Positions 26,585-36,711 of a stretch of DNA of 64,000 bases are shown one piece after another. How positions within the stretch are numbered: position 1 is the stretch's first letter; the number at the start of each line of letters is the position of its first letter. The notes under the pieces were generated by a model. It was not told the DNA's origin. It made no database searches and saw only the letters and a list, made by a program, of their open reading frames with translations. The DNA comes from Hyphomicrobiales bacterium (GTDB lineage Bacteria > Pseudomonadota > Alphaproteobacteria > Rhizobiales > Rhizobiaceae), in contig JAJFHU010000061.1 in NCBI GenBank assembly GCA_021775455.1, forward strand, positions 1-64,000, read 5' to 3'. The position numbers and the translations under genes are program-made.

Positions 26585-27190
26585 TTAGTTGCAATGTAAT
26601 TTCTTCAGCACATTCCAGGCGCGATCGACCCGGCTTTTGATTTCCTTGTCATTCAGTTCGGGTATTGTGCCCGTTACCCTTCGGATTTGGGTATCCCCCA
26701 ACAGCAGGCAAATATAGAAATCAACAATTTCACCGGAATTTTCATAATGTATCTGCTTCTTGTTTTTTGCCCGCTTAAAAATTTGCTGTAGGACGGGCAT
26801 AACGTGATTGCGTCCGGCATCGGCTAATGCCTCACCAAGGGACCCGGTTTCATTGGCGTCCGTCGCGGCTGCGCGGTTCAACACCACGGCCTTTTCACCT
26901 GTAACCATTTTCAACAAGTCGAAACCTGCACGCTCGAGAATATGTTGCAGATCTTCATCCCGGTTCAATCCATCCTGCAGGGTAACAATTATCTGCTGAG
27001 CATTACTTTTAATCAGTGAACGAAACAGTGCCTGCTTGTTTCCATACCAGTTGTACAAAGTTTCATTTGATGCTCCAGCCCGTTTGGCAATCGCCAGCAT
27101 GGAAGTCGCTTTGTATCCTTGCTCCTGCAACAGTTGAAAAGCCGCCATTTCAATCTGCCGCATGCGTGCTTGCCTGTTTTCCAACTTCAT
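26585..27190 (-). CDS. TetR-family repressor
   Basis: A 201-residue TetR regulator. The HTH covers about residues 28-50 (TSMLAIAKRAGASNETLYNWYGNKQALF). The C-terminal ligand domain is of the AcrR-like type, with no recognisable effector. The start at ATG 27190 gives MKLENRQARMRQIE; the upstream in-frame ATG lies inside the shared promoter. It is divergent from a small membrane-protein gene, with a perfect dyad between them, so it probably represses both. Confidence 0.88.
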   Translation of the reverse strand: MKLENRQARMRQIEMAAFQLLQEQGYKATSMLAIAKRAGASNETLYNWYGNKQALFRSLIKSNAQQIIVTLQDGLNRDEDLQHILERAGFDLLKMVTGEKAVVLNRAAATDANETGSLGEALADAGRNHVMPVLQQIFKRAKNKKQIHYENSGEIVDFYICLLLGDTQIRRVTGTIPELNDKEIKSRVDRAWNVLKKLHCN

Positions 27191-27207
27191 AAGTTCCTCC
27201 AAACATC

Positions 27208-27251
27208 TTGACATAATCGTAATTTATTGTACGGATATGTCAATCCGTACA
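27208..27251. promoter_or_regulatory. divergent promoter pair with TetR operator
   Basis: TGTACGGAT (27228-27236), six bases, then ATCCGTACA (27243-27251) is a perfect 9+9 dyad of TetR-operator size. It overlaps TTGACA boxes on both strands (27208-27213 plus; 27238-27243 minus). The minus-strand box pairs with TACGAT at 16-base spacing, a good sigma-70 promoter. The plus-strand -10 (around ACGGAT at 17 bases) is weaker. A repressor bound here would cover both promoters. Confidence 0.75.
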
Positions 27252-27277
27252 TTATTTTACACTTTGGAGAATACAAT

Positions 27278-27655
27278 ATGTCACTTGAAAATCGCAAACT
27301 ACACGCCGCCCTGACTTGCCTGATCATCCTTCAGGTCATCATGTTGCTATCCTTATATGCCCAGTCACCACCACATCCACCTTTAAGCATTCCTCTGTTC
27401 GCGCTAGGGCCATTTCTGGCTGCATCAATTTCCCTGGCGACCGCGGCAATAGTTCTCGGTCCAGTGAACAATCGAACGGGCAAGATCATAACGCTATGTG
27501 CGGCTGCAACAGCGATGCTCTCATTTGGGCCGCAAAAATGGTTTGATACAGCCTTTCCGCAAATTTGGCCTGCAGTAATCCTGGCACAACTCTGCGCCCT
27601 TACAATTGTAATTGAACTCTGGAGAGCAAACAGGGCCGGACAAACCACGAGATGA
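27278..27655 (+). CDS. small integral membrane protein under TetR control
   Basis: A 125-residue hydrophobic protein with about four membrane segments (around residues 9-27, 36-60, 66-82 and 96-114). I do not recognise the family. The ATG at 27278 has GGAG upstream; an earlier in-frame ATG falls inside the operator. Divergence from a TetR gene makes it the likely regulated target, perhaps a small transporter or a stress membrane protein. That is inference from position. Confidence 0.65.
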   Translation: MSLENRKLHAALTCLIILQVIMLLSLYAQSPPHPPLSIPLFALGPFLAASISLATAAIVLGPVNNRTGKIITLCAAATAMLSFGPQKWFDTAFPQIWPAVILAQLCALTIVIELWRANRAGQTTR

Positions 27656-27856
27656 AGTTCCCATCCTTAACAGTCTCTTCCCGCGCAAGATTTTGATAAC
27701 CAAAAGCGAAAGCAAGAATTGATTCACCTTGTTTGTTAAGTGGATCGGCATGGCGCCCTGTTATGTTCTCCACATCACGGGAACAAGAAAAACAATAATT
27801 CGTGACACAGAAGCACCGACATAGAATCGGGCTCTGAAGGGTACAGAGAGGCAAAA

Positions 27857-28396
27857 ATGGCAGCAATCGCCAATCCGGCAGGGGCAAGTCCAATGCGGCT
27901 TGACCCCTACAAGGCTCCTCACAAGGTGGAGCTTCACGGAACATCATACAAGGTTGATGTCACTGGAGCAGTGGTCAAGAAAACACTTGGCTGCGGTCTT
28001 CCATTGAGCATGGCCATGCCGGCAAAAGCATTCAAGGGAATTGCAGCACGTGCCATTGAGGATGCTCAAGGCAAAGTGACTGTAACCCTTGAATTGCTTC
28101 ATCATGATCCGGATCTTTGCATACCATTGCTGGTTGCCGACAATCTGGATGATGTTGCTGCTGACTGGCACTCCTGGTCGCGGTTAATGAAACTACCGAT
28201 GCTGATTGTAGGGCCAGACGATGTCGCAGTATCAATTCGCAAACAACTAGGTGAAATCATGGTCGAAACACCCTGGGAGCGCCGCAAGCGGATCACAACT
28301 ATCAAGCACCGGCCAAATTTTCTGCGCCGCCGTAAACCTGGTGTTGTAGGTGAGGTTGAGAAAATATCTGCTACCGAGATTATTGCGCGCCGTTAG
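27857..28396 (+). CDS. DUF6101 family protein
   Basis: A 179-residue soluble protein that I recognise as a DUF6101-type protein of Rhizobiales. It has a central segment LELLHHDPDLCIPLLVADNLDDVAADWHSWSRLMKLPML and a basic tail RRKRITTIKHRPNFLRRRKPG. No enzymatic motif is visible. The stop lies next to that of ubiA on the other strand. Function unknown. Confidence 0.7.
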   Translation: MAAIANPAGASPMRLDPYKAPHKVELHGTSYKVDVTGAVVKKTLGCGLPLSMAMPAKAFKGIAARAIEDAQGKVTVTLELLHHDPDLCIPLLVADNLDDVAADWHSWSRLMKLPMLIVGPDDVAVSIRKQLGEIMVETPWERRKRITTIKHRPNFLRRRKPGVVGEVEKISATEIIARR

Positions 28397-28397
28397 A

Positions 28398-29333
28398 TCA
28401 CGAAAAAAGCACCGAAGCTGTCAGTCCAACAAACATAAACAGCCCCAACACACTATTTGATTTGAACAGCCTCAGACATTTGTTCGGATCATGAATATCC
28501 AGCCTTGTGACTTGCCATGCCATGTGCATGCCGACACAAGCCAGTCCGATCCACGCCGGCAATCCGACACGCGCCAAGCCGAATGCAATGGCAAACAGCA
28601 TCAGGGCACTGACATACAGAATGACAATCGCCAATCGGGTATTGTCACCAAACAGTCTCGCGGTTGATTTGACACCGACCAACATGTCGTCCTCGGTATC
28701 CTGATGCGCGTAAATGGTGTCATAGGCAATTACCCAGCATATGCAACCGGCATACATAGCCAGTGGAGGCCACGTGAGGTGACCAAACACAGAAGTCCAA
28801 CCGACCAGCGCACCCCATGAAAATGCCAACCCCAGAAACAGTTGCGGCCACCAGGTAAAACGTTTCATGAACGGGTATACCAAAATGGTTACAACGGAAA
28901 TCAATCCAACGAGAATAGTATACCGATTGAATTGCAGCAGGACGATAAGGCCAATCAGCAATTGCAGGGCCAAAAAAATCAACGCCCCAGCGCGCGTAGC
29001 CCGACCCGATGGCAGGGGTCTTGAGCGGGTACGGGCAACCTGATTATCAATATCCTGATCAACCAGATCATTGTAGGTGCAACCGGCGCCACGCATGACG
29101 AATGCACCAGCGAAAAACAGGAACAGATACCAGATGATTTGGGAAACTTGTGTATCGCGACCGGCAGTCAAGAAACCCAACATCAATGACCACCAACAAG
29201 GCCACATCAAAAGTTGCCAACCGATAGGACGTTCCCAGCGCGCCAATTGTGCATAAGGCCACATCCAGTGTGGCAGCCAATAGACCCAACTGTGTTTCAG
29301 GGCATCGGCGACTTTTTTGTCCGCGTCAATCAT
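28398..29333 (-). CDS. ubiA: 4-hydroxybenzoate polyprenyltransferase
   Basis: UbiA of 311 residues with about eight to nine membrane helices. It attaches the polyprenyl chain to 4-hydroxybenzoate in ubiquinone synthesis. The two aspartate-rich Mg2+/diphosphate sites are visible: NDLVDQDID in the first half and DTIYAHQDTEDD in the second. The ATG at 29333 gives MIDADKKVADALKHSW; an upstream extension of 30 residues is unlikely. A polyprenyl diphosphate synthase for its side-chain donor is encoded at 41177-42196. Confidence 0.94.
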   Translation of the reverse strand: MIDADKKVADALKHSWVYWLPHWMWPYAQLARWERPIGWQLLMWPCWWSLMLGFLTAGRDTQVSQIIWYLFLFFAGAFVMRGAGCTYNDLVDQDIDNQVARTRSRPLPSGRATRAGALIFLALQLLIGLIVLLQFNRYTILVGLISVVTILVYPFMKRFTWWPQLFLGLAFSWGALVGWTSVFGHLTWPPLAMYAGCICWVIAYDTIYAHQDTEDDMLVGVKSTARLFGDNTRLAIVILYVSALMLFAIAFGLARVGLPAWIGLACVGMHMAWQVTRLDIHDPNKCLRLFKSNSVLGLFMFVGLTASVLFS

Positions 29334-29423
29334 GGAAAATCTGTGGACTCCCGAGATCGACTGGTCAAGGCGACAAATAATCCGTGTTAGTTTGCAGCAA
29401 CATTTTTGATTGGATGATTGCAC

Positions 29424-30707
29424 ATGAGAGTTTTACTGATTGGGTCCGGCGGGCGAGAACATGCCCTTGCGTGGAAACTTGTCCAATCCCCCTTGCTTTC
29501 GAAACTGTATTGCGCGCCCGGAAATGCCGGTATCTCTCAATGTGCTGAAATTGTCGATCTTGATCCGACAAACCATCCGGCAATAATCGATTTTTGCAAA
29601 TCAAGCCAGATAGACCTTGTGGTTGTCGGGCCCGAAGCACCTCTTGTCGCCGGATTGGCGGATGATCTGGACAATGCAGGCATCAAGGTGTTCGGACCAT
29701 CTGCTGCCGCGGCTCAACTTGAAGGGTCGAAAGGGTTTACCAAAGACCTTTGCGCCGAATTCAACATCCCTACTGCCGCATATGGCCGGTTTTCGGATTC
29801 AGCATCGGCCAAAGCCTACCTGAAGAATTGCCAAATTCCGATTGTCATCAAGGCCGATGGGCTGGCCGCAGGCAAGGGCGTGGTGATCGCCGAAACCGTA
29901 AATGACGCGGAAGCTGCAATCGATGATTGTTTCTCCGGTGCCTTTGGCGACGCGGGCAGTGAAGTCGTCATTGAAGAATTTCTTGAAGGTGAGGAAGCGA
30001 GCCTTTTTGCGTTGTCTGACGGACAAACCGCATTACTGCTCGGCACAGCGCAGGATCACAAACGGGTTGGTGACGGTGATACCGGCCCAAACACTGGCGG
30101 CATGGGCGCCTATTCGCCCGCTCCGGTCATGACGCAAGACATGATTGATCAAACCATGAGCGATATCATCGTCCCAACCCTTGCGGGCATGCACAGCCGC
30201 GGAATGCCGTTCAAGGGAATACTCTTTGCCGGTCTAATGCTCACCAACAAAGGGCCGCTGCTGATCGAATACAATGTCCGCTTCGGTGACCCGGAGTGCC
30301 AGGTACTGATGACACGCCTGAAGTCTGACCTGCTTGAACTTATTCTGGCATCCATTGATGGTTCGCTTCTTGAAGTGGAGGCAAACTGGTCAGACAAGGC
30401 AGCACTTACCGTAGTACTGGCATCCAAAGGTTATCCGGGCACTTATGAAAAGGGAGCACCAATCGAAGGTATCGAGCGGGCAGAAGAAACCGGTACAACC
30501 GTGTTTCACGCAGGCACCGCCAGCAACGGAGACACTCTTGTAGCAACCGGTGGCAGGGTTTTAAATGTCACAGCCCTCGGTGACAGTGTCAGCGAAGCAC
30601 AGCAAAAAGCGTACGCTGCCGCTGATCAAATCAAGTGGGACAACGGCTTTTGCCGCAGAGATATTGGCTGGCGGGCAGTTGAGCGGGAAAAACAGGCGGG
30701 CCACTGA
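29424..30707 (+). CDS. purD: phosphoribosylamine-glycine ligase
   Basis: PurD of 427 residues, an ATP-grasp ligase making glycinamide ribonucleotide, the second step of purine synthesis. N-terminal [19 protein letters not shown], the ATP-grasp segment [37 protein letters not shown] and the metal-binding [11 protein letters not shown] are all present. The ATG at 29424 is used. It is divergent from ubiA, and its stop abuts that of ytoQ. Confidence 0.97.
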   Translation: MRVLLIGSGGREHALAWKLVQSPLLSKLYCAPGNAGISQCAEIVDLDPTNHPAIIDFCKSSQIDLVVVGPEAPLVAGLADDLDNAGIKVFGPSAAAAQLEGSKGFTKDLCAEFNIPTAAYGRFSDSASAKAYLKNCQIPIVIKADGLAAGKGVVIAETVNDAEAAIDDCFSGAFGDAGSEVVIEEFLEGEEASLFALSDGQTALLLGTAQDHKRVGDGDTGPNTGGMGAYSPAPVMTQDMIDQTMSDIIVPTLAGMHSRGMPFKGILFAGLMLTNKGPLLIEYNVRFGDPECQVLMTRLKSDLLELILASIDGSLLEVEANWSDKAALTVVLASKGYPGTYEKGAPIEGIERAEETGTTVFHAGTASNGDTLVATGGRVLNVTALGDSVSEAQQKAYAAADQIKWDNGFCRRDIGWRAVEREKQAGH

Positions 30708-31193
30708 TTATTCAGCGGCATGGGCCTGATCAGTGTAGCCCTTCAATTCTCCATTGATGGCATAGTCCAGAATATCGACAATTTCTTCGGCGGTTTCAGC
30801 TACAGCCAGTGCCGCTGCATCAACTTCTTTCAATGCATGCTGATGATCCGGACCGTGCATGATGACCAGCGGCTTTCCGATTGCCGAAGCAAAACCTGCA
30901 TCAAAGGCAGCGTTCCATTGCCTGTACTGGTCACCGAAACGCACAATCACAATATCGGCCTCCTGAATCAATGTTCTGGTGCGGATTGCATTAATCTGCG
31001 CACCCTTGCGATCATGCCAAAATTTCTTTTCCTCAGAGCCAAGAATTGCGACGCCACAATCATCCGAAGCCTCATGGTGCGTTACGGGCGCATCAATCGA
31101 AACAGGCAGCTTCTTCGCAACGCAACCCGTTTCAATCTGCTCGCGCCAGTCTGTATGAATTTCACCTGACAAATACAGTTTCCAAGTTTTCAT
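30708..31193 (-). CDS. YtoQ family protein
   Basis: A 161-residue protein of the YtoQ family: WKLYLSGEIHTDWRE at the N-terminus and the nucleoside-deoxyribosyltransferase-like DIVIVRFGDQYRQWNAAFDAG. The fold suggests nucleotide binding, but the biochemical role is not established to my knowledge. It converges tail to tail on purD with no intergenic bases. Confidence 0.8.
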   Translation of the reverse strand: MKTWKLYLSGEIHTDWREQIETGCVAKKLPVSIDAPVTHHEASDDCGVAILGSEEKKFWHDRKGAQINAIRTRTLIQEADIVIVRFGDQYRQWNAAFDAGFASAIGKPLVIMHGPDHQHALKEVDAAALAVAETAEEIVDILDYAINGELKGYTDQAHAAE

Positions 31194-31278
31194 GATCTAG
31201 ATCCCTGTTTCAAATTGCTGAAGAACTGGATACCATCTGAACTGGAAAAGAAAAGGGCGAACGGGAAACACTGACATC

Positions 31279-31689
31279 ATGATTGTAATTTTGAAGTTTA
31301 TTCATTTGTTGGGTTTGATGCTCGGCGCTACGGCCAGTCTGGGCAATCTATACATAATGCTTTCGAAAGGACCGCATGATCTTCCCACACCGGGGCAATT
31401 TAACCAGATGCGAAAACTGTTTCGACTCACGGCACTGGGCGCAATCGGACTCCTGTGGGCAAGTGGTCTGTTGATGCTGATTAATCACGGATTATGGCCA
31501 GACGGCTTCGCATTCACCGTGAAGATCGCGCTGGTGGTTTTACTGACCCTGATCATTCTGCTGTTCAACTTCCTTGCACCCGGGTGGGCGCGAAGCGGCG
31601 GACCACCTTCCTGGGCTGGACCAATGCAGATTAGTGCAGCAGCAATTTTGATCGGGATAGTTGCGTTTGCAGCAGGCGCCTTTAACTAG
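31279..31689 (+). CDS. small integral membrane protein, CopD/DUF2269-like
   Basis: A 136-residue protein with four predicted membrane helices (about 2-24, 46-68, 78-98 and 113-133). FIHLLGLMLGATASLGN at the start, with a membrane histidine, recalls the CopD/DUF2269 membrane families, but the match is loose. It ends three bases before the EAL gene on the other strand. Function unknown. Confidence 0.6.
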   Translation: MIVILKFIHLLGLMLGATASLGNLYIMLSKGPHDLPTPGQFNQMRKLFRLTALGAIGLLWASGLLMLINHGLWPDGFAFTVKIALVVLLTLIILLFNFLAPGWARSGGPPSWAGPMQISAAAILIGIVAFAAGAFN

Positions 31690-31692
31690 CGT

Positions 31693-32532
31693 CTAAACTG
31701 CGCGTTTTTTGGATTCTTCCAAAGTTTCAGAATGCAAATCAATTGTTCTTGCGAAATCTCCGGGCATCAGGGTCGGTCGACTGAAGTAAAACCCTTGCAG
31801 ATATTTGACACCTGCCTTTGAAGCAAGAAACACTTCTTCCTCTGTCTCTACACCTTCCATCAGCACGGTGGAGCCCGAACTGGTAAACGCTGCAACCATG
31901 GATTTCAGTAGCGCGAATGTCTGGTTATTGGATGAAAAATTCTGGAACAGGGTTCTATCCAACTTGACGATATCCGGGCGTACATTGAGAAAACGTTCAA
32001 CGTTTGAACATCCTTTGCCATAGTCATCGAGGGCAAATCTGACATTGTTGCCCCGCAAAATTTCACAAACCCGCTCAAGCATTCTCCGCGACAGAATTTC
32101 ATGCTCGAGAATCTCAAATACGATGTAACATTGATCGAGGCCATTTGCTTCCAGACGATCCAGTGTAATTTGGAATTCAGTTTCCAGTTTTTTCAATGAC
32201 TGAAAGTTGGCTATGTTTACATTCACAAACAGAAATTTTTCGGCAGGCTGAAATGCGCGGTAACTACGAATATGCAGAGCCACACACATGCTTTCGATAA
32301 ATACCTTGTCTCGTTTGGGAACCTGTTCAAAGAAAAACTCAGGGTGAACGGGATATCCGTTGGATTCCGGCCTTATCAAACCTTCGTAGGCGACAAGCCT
32401 TGCTATCCCGTCTTCTTCGATTGAGTAAATTGGCTGGCAAGCGGGGTACAAGGTGTAATCGAGGTAACGCCCGATGCTTACACCGCTTTCATCCAATTCA
32501 ATTGCATCAGAAACGAACTCTGGCCGTCCCAT
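31693..32532 (-). CDS. EAL-domain cyclic-di-GMP phosphodiesterase
   Basis: A 279-residue stand-alone EAL domain. The signature is EGL at 50-52 in place of EAL, a change found in active enzymes too. The other metal and catalytic residues appear kept: Asn in VNVNIANF, Glu in FEILEHE, DD in ALDDYGKGCS, Lys in IVKLDR and EGVET. It would hydrolyse c-di-GMP. There is no GGDEF, sensor or membrane segment. Confidence 0.88.
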   Translation of the reverse strand: MGRPEFVSDAIELDESGVSIGRYLDYTLYPACQPIYSIEEDGIARLVAYEGLIRPESNGYPVHPEFFFEQVPKRDKVFIESMCVALHIRSYRAFQPAEKFLFVNVNIANFQSLKKLETEFQITLDRLEANGLDQCYIVFEILEHEILSRRMLERVCEILRGNNVRFALDDYGKGCSNVERFLNVRPDIVKLDRTLFQNFSSNNQTFALLKSMVAAFTSSGSTVLMEGVETEEEVFLASKAGVKYLQGFYFSRPTLMPGDFARTIDLHSETLEESKKRAV

Positions 32533-32650
32533 GCTTCCCCCTGCATATTATCACTACAAAGAGGTACCACAGGTGAGTTTTCAAAGTATAAACAGAAGTG
32601 GTTGTAGACTAGCCACCATACAACCGTAAATGTTGCTGGATATTGAGGAA

Positions 32651-35041
32651 CTAACCGCTGATTTTGGATAAATCTGCAACAGTTCCTGTTACATTTCTGA
32701 TGCGCGACAAGAGTGCCAGACGGTTGGCGCGAACGGCATCATCCTCATCATTAACGAGAACATGCTCAAAGAAAGAATCAATTGGCGCACGCAAAGTGGC
32801 CATCAACGACATGGCAGCAGAAAAATCTTCTTTTTCAATGGCTTCCGACACTTTGGATTCAACCTGATTCAACACCTTGTTGAGTTCAATCTCTGAATCA
32901 GCGGCAAAAAGATCATCCTTCACCTTACCTTCAAATGCATCACCCTTCTTCTCCTCAGCGGCAAGAATATTGGCAGCACGCTTGTAACCAGCCAAGAGGT
33001 TTTTCCCATCTTCGGAATCAATCAGTGCCTGCAACGCTTCGGCCTTGCGCGTGATAATAAGCAAATCATCCGCATCCGGTGTAAGCACAGCATCTATCAA
33101 ATCGTGACGAATGCCCTTGTCGCGAAGATAGACCTTGAGGCGGTCATGGAAGAACAGCATTAGGCCGCTTCGACTATTGAAGACTTTCACTCGCATGCTC
33201 AACATTCGGAAGAATACCGAGCTGTCATAGTTCCGTTCAGCTTCCACGATTTGCAGACGAATTTCCTCAATCTCATTCTTTGAAACTTCGTCAGGAAAAT
33301 TAGCTTCAAATTTTGAAGCAACCGAATTGGAAATTTGGTCAACGGCATTTCCAATCGGTTTATTTAATCGCAACCCCACCCCATTTTCCAGCACCAGTCT
33401 GATAATACCAAGTGCAGCCCGTCTCAACGCGAACGGATCCTTGGAACCGGTTGGCTTTTCATCGATTGCCCAGAAGCCGACAAGCGTGTCGAGCTTGTCT
33501 GCCAGCGCAACGGTGATCGAGACCGGATCACTTGGCACATCATCGGATGGCCCGAGTGGTGAGTAATGCTCCTCGATTGCCAGGACGACTGAGGCATCCA
33601 GACCTTTTCGCTCCGCATAGGTGCGCCCCATGGCGCCCTGCACTTCCGGGAACTCATAGACCATCGCGGAATTCAAATCGGCCTTGCAAAGATGCGCTGC
33701 CTCTTTTGCTTTCTTGGCAAGTTCTTCTGCGCTCACGCGAGTGGCTTTGCCACCGCTCCGCGAGGGCGACGTATTCGTGTCGGTCGGCATATCGCCTCCC
33801 GGAGCTTCGCTCCGATTTGCAACAATGGGTGCCAGTTCGTCCGCCAGCGCCTCAATGCGTTTAACCCGCTCACCCTGCGTCCCGAGTTTGGCGTGGAAGG
33901 TTACGTCGTCCAGTTTCCTGATCCATGGTTCAAAGCCTTCTTTTGAAAGCACCTGCTGGAGATCTCTTTCCCAGAAGAATTTTGCATCGGCCAGGCGCGC
34001 GTTTACTACCTTGCCATTGCCTCGCGCGACCTCAGTTCCGCCGTCAGACGGGACAATGTTTGAGGCAAGGAGAAACTTGTTTGAAAGTGTGTTGTTTTCA
34101 CGGACCACAAAACATTTCTGGTTGTCCTTGATGGTGAGGCGGATAACTTCCTGAGGGATATCCAGAAAGTCTTTGTCGAATTCGCCCATCAAAACCGTGG
34201 GCCATTCTACGAGACCGGAAACTTCCTCCAGCAGTCCCGGATCATCGACCAGCTCCAACCCTTGCGCGAAAGCAAGATTATTCGCTTCGGTCTTGATGGT
34301 TTCCTTGCGGCGTTCCGCATCCAGCATAACGAATGCCTTCTCCAGCTTGCTGGCATAATCATCAAAATGCTTCACAGTGAATTCACCCGGCGCCATGAAA
34401 CGGTGCCCACGCGTGGCATTGCCCGATTGAATGCCGCCAACTTCAAATTTCACCACTTCAGCTTCTTCGGTTTCGGGACCAAAGATGCACAGGATTGATT
34501 GCAGCGGACGCACCCACTTCAACCATGACCCTTCAAGTTCAATCTTGTTTCCGTCTTCCATAAGAATGAAAGAGTCATCTTCTGCGAGAAGATAACTAAC
34601 AGGTCTTTCACCCCAGCGCATTGATTTCGGCCAGGGAAAATTACGGATAATATCCGGCATTGCATCAGCAATGATTTCACTGGCGTCGCGGCCTTCTTTC
34701 TCAATCACCGCAACGTAAAAATCACCCTTCTTCGGATCGGACTTTACCTCGGCCTGATCAATCGATGTCAGACCTGCGCCACGCATAAACCCTTCGATGG
34801 CCTTTTCCGGTGCATCGGTGCGTGGGCCTTTTTTCTCTTCCTTGATGTCGGCGGACCGCGCATCAACGCCACGCACATCGAGAACAAGTCTCCGAGGTGT
34901 CCAGTATTCCTTCGCACCCTCATATGTGAGCCCTGCATTCACCAGCGCGTTGGTAACCGCGGAACGCAAATCACCTGCCGCCTTTCGCTGCATGCGGGCG
35001 GGTATCTCTTCGGAGAAAAGTTCAAGCAGAAGGTCAGGCAT
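32651..35041 (-). CDS. glyS: glycyl-tRNA synthetase beta subunit
   Basis: GlyS of 796 residues, the tRNA-binding beta chain of the alpha2beta2 bacterial glycyl-tRNA synthetase. The N-terminus [17 protein letters not shown] and the C-terminal anticodon-binding region are typical. The ATG at 35041 is preferred; a longer frame would add 11 residues. Between about residues 409 and 434 it carries roughly 25-30 extra residues (APGGD...SPSRSGG) absent from the E. coli protein, encoded by a palindromic DNA segment. The frame is uninterrupted. The alpha subunit gene lies upstream on the same strand with a CDGSH gene between. Confidence 0.95.
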   Translation of the reverse strand: MPDLLLELFSEEIPARMQRKAAGDLRSAVTNALVNAGLTYEGAKEYWTPRRLVLDVRGVDARSADIKEEKKGPRTDAPEKAIEGFMRGAGLTSIDQAEVKSDPKKGDFYVAVIEKEGRDASEIIADAMPDIIRNFPWPKSMRWGERPVSYLLAEDDSFILMEDGNKIELEGSWLKWVRPLQSILCIFGPETEEAEVVKFEVGGIQSGNATRGHRFMAPGEFTVKHFDDYASKLEKAFVMLDAERRKETIKTEANNLAFAQGLELVDDPGLLEEVSGLVEWPTVLMGEFDKDFLDIPQEVIRLTIKDNQKCFVVRENNTLSNKFLLASNIVPSDGGTEVARGNGKVVNARLADAKFFWERDLQQVLSKEGFEPWIRKLDDVTFHAKLGTQGERVKRIEALADELAPIVANRSEAPGGDMPTDTNTSPSRSGGKATRVSAEELAKKAKEAAHLCKADLNSAMVYEFPEVQGAMGRTYAERKGLDASVVLAIEEHYSPLGPSDDVPSDPVSITVALADKLDTLVGFWAIDEKPTGSKDPFALRRAALGIIRLVLENGVGLRLNKPIGNAVDQISNSVASKFEANFPDEVSKNEIEEIRLQIVEAERNYDSSVFFRMLSMRVKVFNSRSGLMLFFHDRLKVYLRDKGIRHDLIDAVLTPDADDLLIITRKAEALQALIDSEDGKNLLAGYKRAANILAAEEKKGDAFEGKVKDDLFAADSEIELNKVLNQVESKVSEAIEKEDFSAAMSLMATLRAPIDSFFEHVLVNDEDDAVRANRLALLSRIRNVTGTVADLSKISG
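33741..33813. repeat. palindromic element inserted in-frame in glyS
   Basis: The segment combines three inverted repeats: GTGGC/GCCAC (33741-33753), GCTCCGCGAGGGCGA with TCGCCTCCCGGAGC (33755-33769 and 33792-33805, two indels), and GGAGC/GCTCC (33801-33813). On the coding strand it translates to a Ser/Gly/Pro/Thr-rich loop with no counterpart in the E. coli GlyS. It behaves like the Rickettsia palindromic elements that insert in-frame in genes. Confidence 0.65.
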
Positions 35042-35195
35042 GAATAGCTCCAATATCCTCGCGCGACATAGCAAGGCTACGGGAGCTTGTCACCTGTTCT
35101 GTGACCAGATTCAAGATACAAAATTTTTTCGCTGCTGAAGCCGCTTACACCACACCGTTTTCAACTAGAAAGAACCGGGGTGGTTACCCCAATTA

Positions 35196-35483
35196 TTAAT
35201 CAAAGTCATCGCCGCCGCCTTTGGCAACAGCCGGGTCACCGGAAAGCTTCATGTGGCTGCCATCACAATAAGGCGGGTTGTTGGTCTGTTTGCAATTGCA
35301 AAGCATACGCGGCTCGTCACCTGCCTGATCCCACTTGAGATGCATGAATTCCGTACCCTTGTGCGAACCATCGCAAAATGGCTGCTTTGCTGATTTTCCA
35401 CACGCACACCAGTAGTAAGTTTCGCCGTCCTTTAGATCCACCTTGGTTGGACTGGTACCTGCCACTTCCCCTTTTTTCGTCAT
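35196..35483 (-). CDS. CDGSH iron-sulfur protein with two cluster sites
   Basis: A 95-residue protein with tandem CDGSH motifs. The ligands are Cys26, Cys28, Cys37 and His41 for the first [2Fe-2S] site, and Cys62, Cys64, Cys73 and His77 for the second. These 3Cys-1His clusters are redox- and pH-sensitive; bacterial proteins of this kind have roles in iron/redox balance that are not well defined. It lies between glyQ and glyS on the same strand. Confidence 0.92.
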   Translation of the reverse strand: MTKKGEVAGTSPTKVDLKDGETYYWCACGKSAKQPFCDGSHKGTEFMHLKWDQAGDEPRMLCNCKQTNNPPYCDGSHMKLSGDPAVAKGGGDDFD

Positions 35484-35601
35484 CGAAATTCTCCCTCTGT
35501 GATAACAAAATCCAACCTACTTGAAGCTGCAAATTATACAAGCAACAAGTTTTCAACTGTGTGAAAATTTGTAAAAGATTTCAGCTTCAGGAGGCAAGGG
35601 T

Positions 35602-36561
35602 TTAAACCTCAGCGCCACCAGCTTCTGTCCTCAGGAAAGCTTCACCACATGCTTTCGACAAGGCGCGAACCCGCAGAATATAACTCTGGCGTTCAGTCAC
35701 TGAAATGACCCCTCGGGCATCCAGCAAGTTGAATACGTGTGAAGCCTTGATGCATTGGTCATATGCCGGATGCGCCATGACGATGTTCTTGCCGGTTTTA
35801 GGGTCGACGTCTTGCTGCTCAAGGATACGTTCACACTCGGCTTCAGCATCCTCGAAATGCCTCTGCAATGTATCGGTATCGACCACATCAAAATTCCAAC
35901 GCGAATATTCCCGTTCAGTTTGCTGGAATACATCGCCGTAGGAAAGCTTGCCCTCACCTTCGAGGCCATTGAAGTTCAGGTCATAGACATTGTCGACGTC
36001 CTGCACATACATCGCAAGGCGTTCAAGGCCGTAAGTCAACTCACCGGAAACCGGTGAACATTCAAATCCGCAAACCTGTTGAAAGTAGGTAAACTGGGAA
36101 ACTTCCATACCGTCACACCAGACTTCCCAGCCAAGACCCCAGGCACCAAGTGTCGGACTTTCCCAATCGTCCTCAACGAAGCGAATGTCATGCAGGGCCG
36201 GATCAATTCCAATTGCGTACAAGGATCCCAGATACAGTTCCTGAAGATCAGGCGGTGATGGCTTTAACAAAACCTGGTACTGGTAATAGTGCTGAAGCCG
36301 GTTGGGGTTTTCTCCATATCGCCCATCGGTTGGACGACGGGATGGTTGCACATAGGCAGCTTTCCAGTGTTTGGGCCCCAATGCTCTCAAGGTCGTGGCC
36401 GGATGAAAAGTACCGGCACCGACCTCCATGTCATAGGGTTGGAGCACAGCACAGCCTTTGCTCGCCCAATAATCATGGAGGGTAAGGATCAGTCCCTGAA
36501 AAGATCTTGTCGGATTGAGGTGATCCGGCTTTTTCATTGCTGCGTTCATAGAGAAAACCAT
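35602..36561 (-). CDS. glyQ: glycyl-tRNA synthetase alpha subunit
   Basis: GlyQ of up to 319 residues, the catalytic class II alpha chain. [40 protein letters not shown] is diagnostic, and [20 protein letters not shown] carries further active-site residues. Three in-frame ATGs (36561, 36549, 36537) precede the conserved [13 protein letters not shown] segment and none has a clear ribosome site, so the start is uncertain. It works with glyS, some 560 bases downstream past the CDGSH gene. Confidence 0.95.
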   Translation of the reverse strand: MVFSMNAAMKKPDHLNPTRSFQGLILTLHDYWASKGCAVLQPYDMEVGAGTFHPATTLRALGPKHWKAAYVQPSRRPTDGRYGENPNRLQHYYQYQVLLKPSPPDLQELYLGSLYAIGIDPALHDIRFVEDDWESPTLGAWGLGWEVWCDGMEVSQFTYFQQVCGFECSPVSGELTYGLERLAMYVQDVDNVYDLNFNGLEGEGKLSYGDVFQQTEREYSRWNFDVVDTDTLQRHFEDAEAECERILEQQDVDPKTGKNIVMAHPAYDQCIKASHVFNLLDARGVISVTERQSYILRVRALSKACGEAFLRTEAGGAEV

Positions 36562-36711
36562 AGAATTTGTTTGTGTTTAGGGGGCATGCAAGCAAGGGTC
36601 AAGAAAGCATTTGGCTATAACCGACAAGTGAATGCGACATTGCGTGGCGCGAGTGGAAATTGCCTCGTAACCGCTTCTGCACGACACTTCTGACAAACCG
36701 GGTCACAATTC

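Noticed and set aside
35177-35190. GGGGT-GGTT-ACCCC hairpin after the CDGSH gene as a terminator
   Set aside because: Short stem and no T-run on the minus strand.
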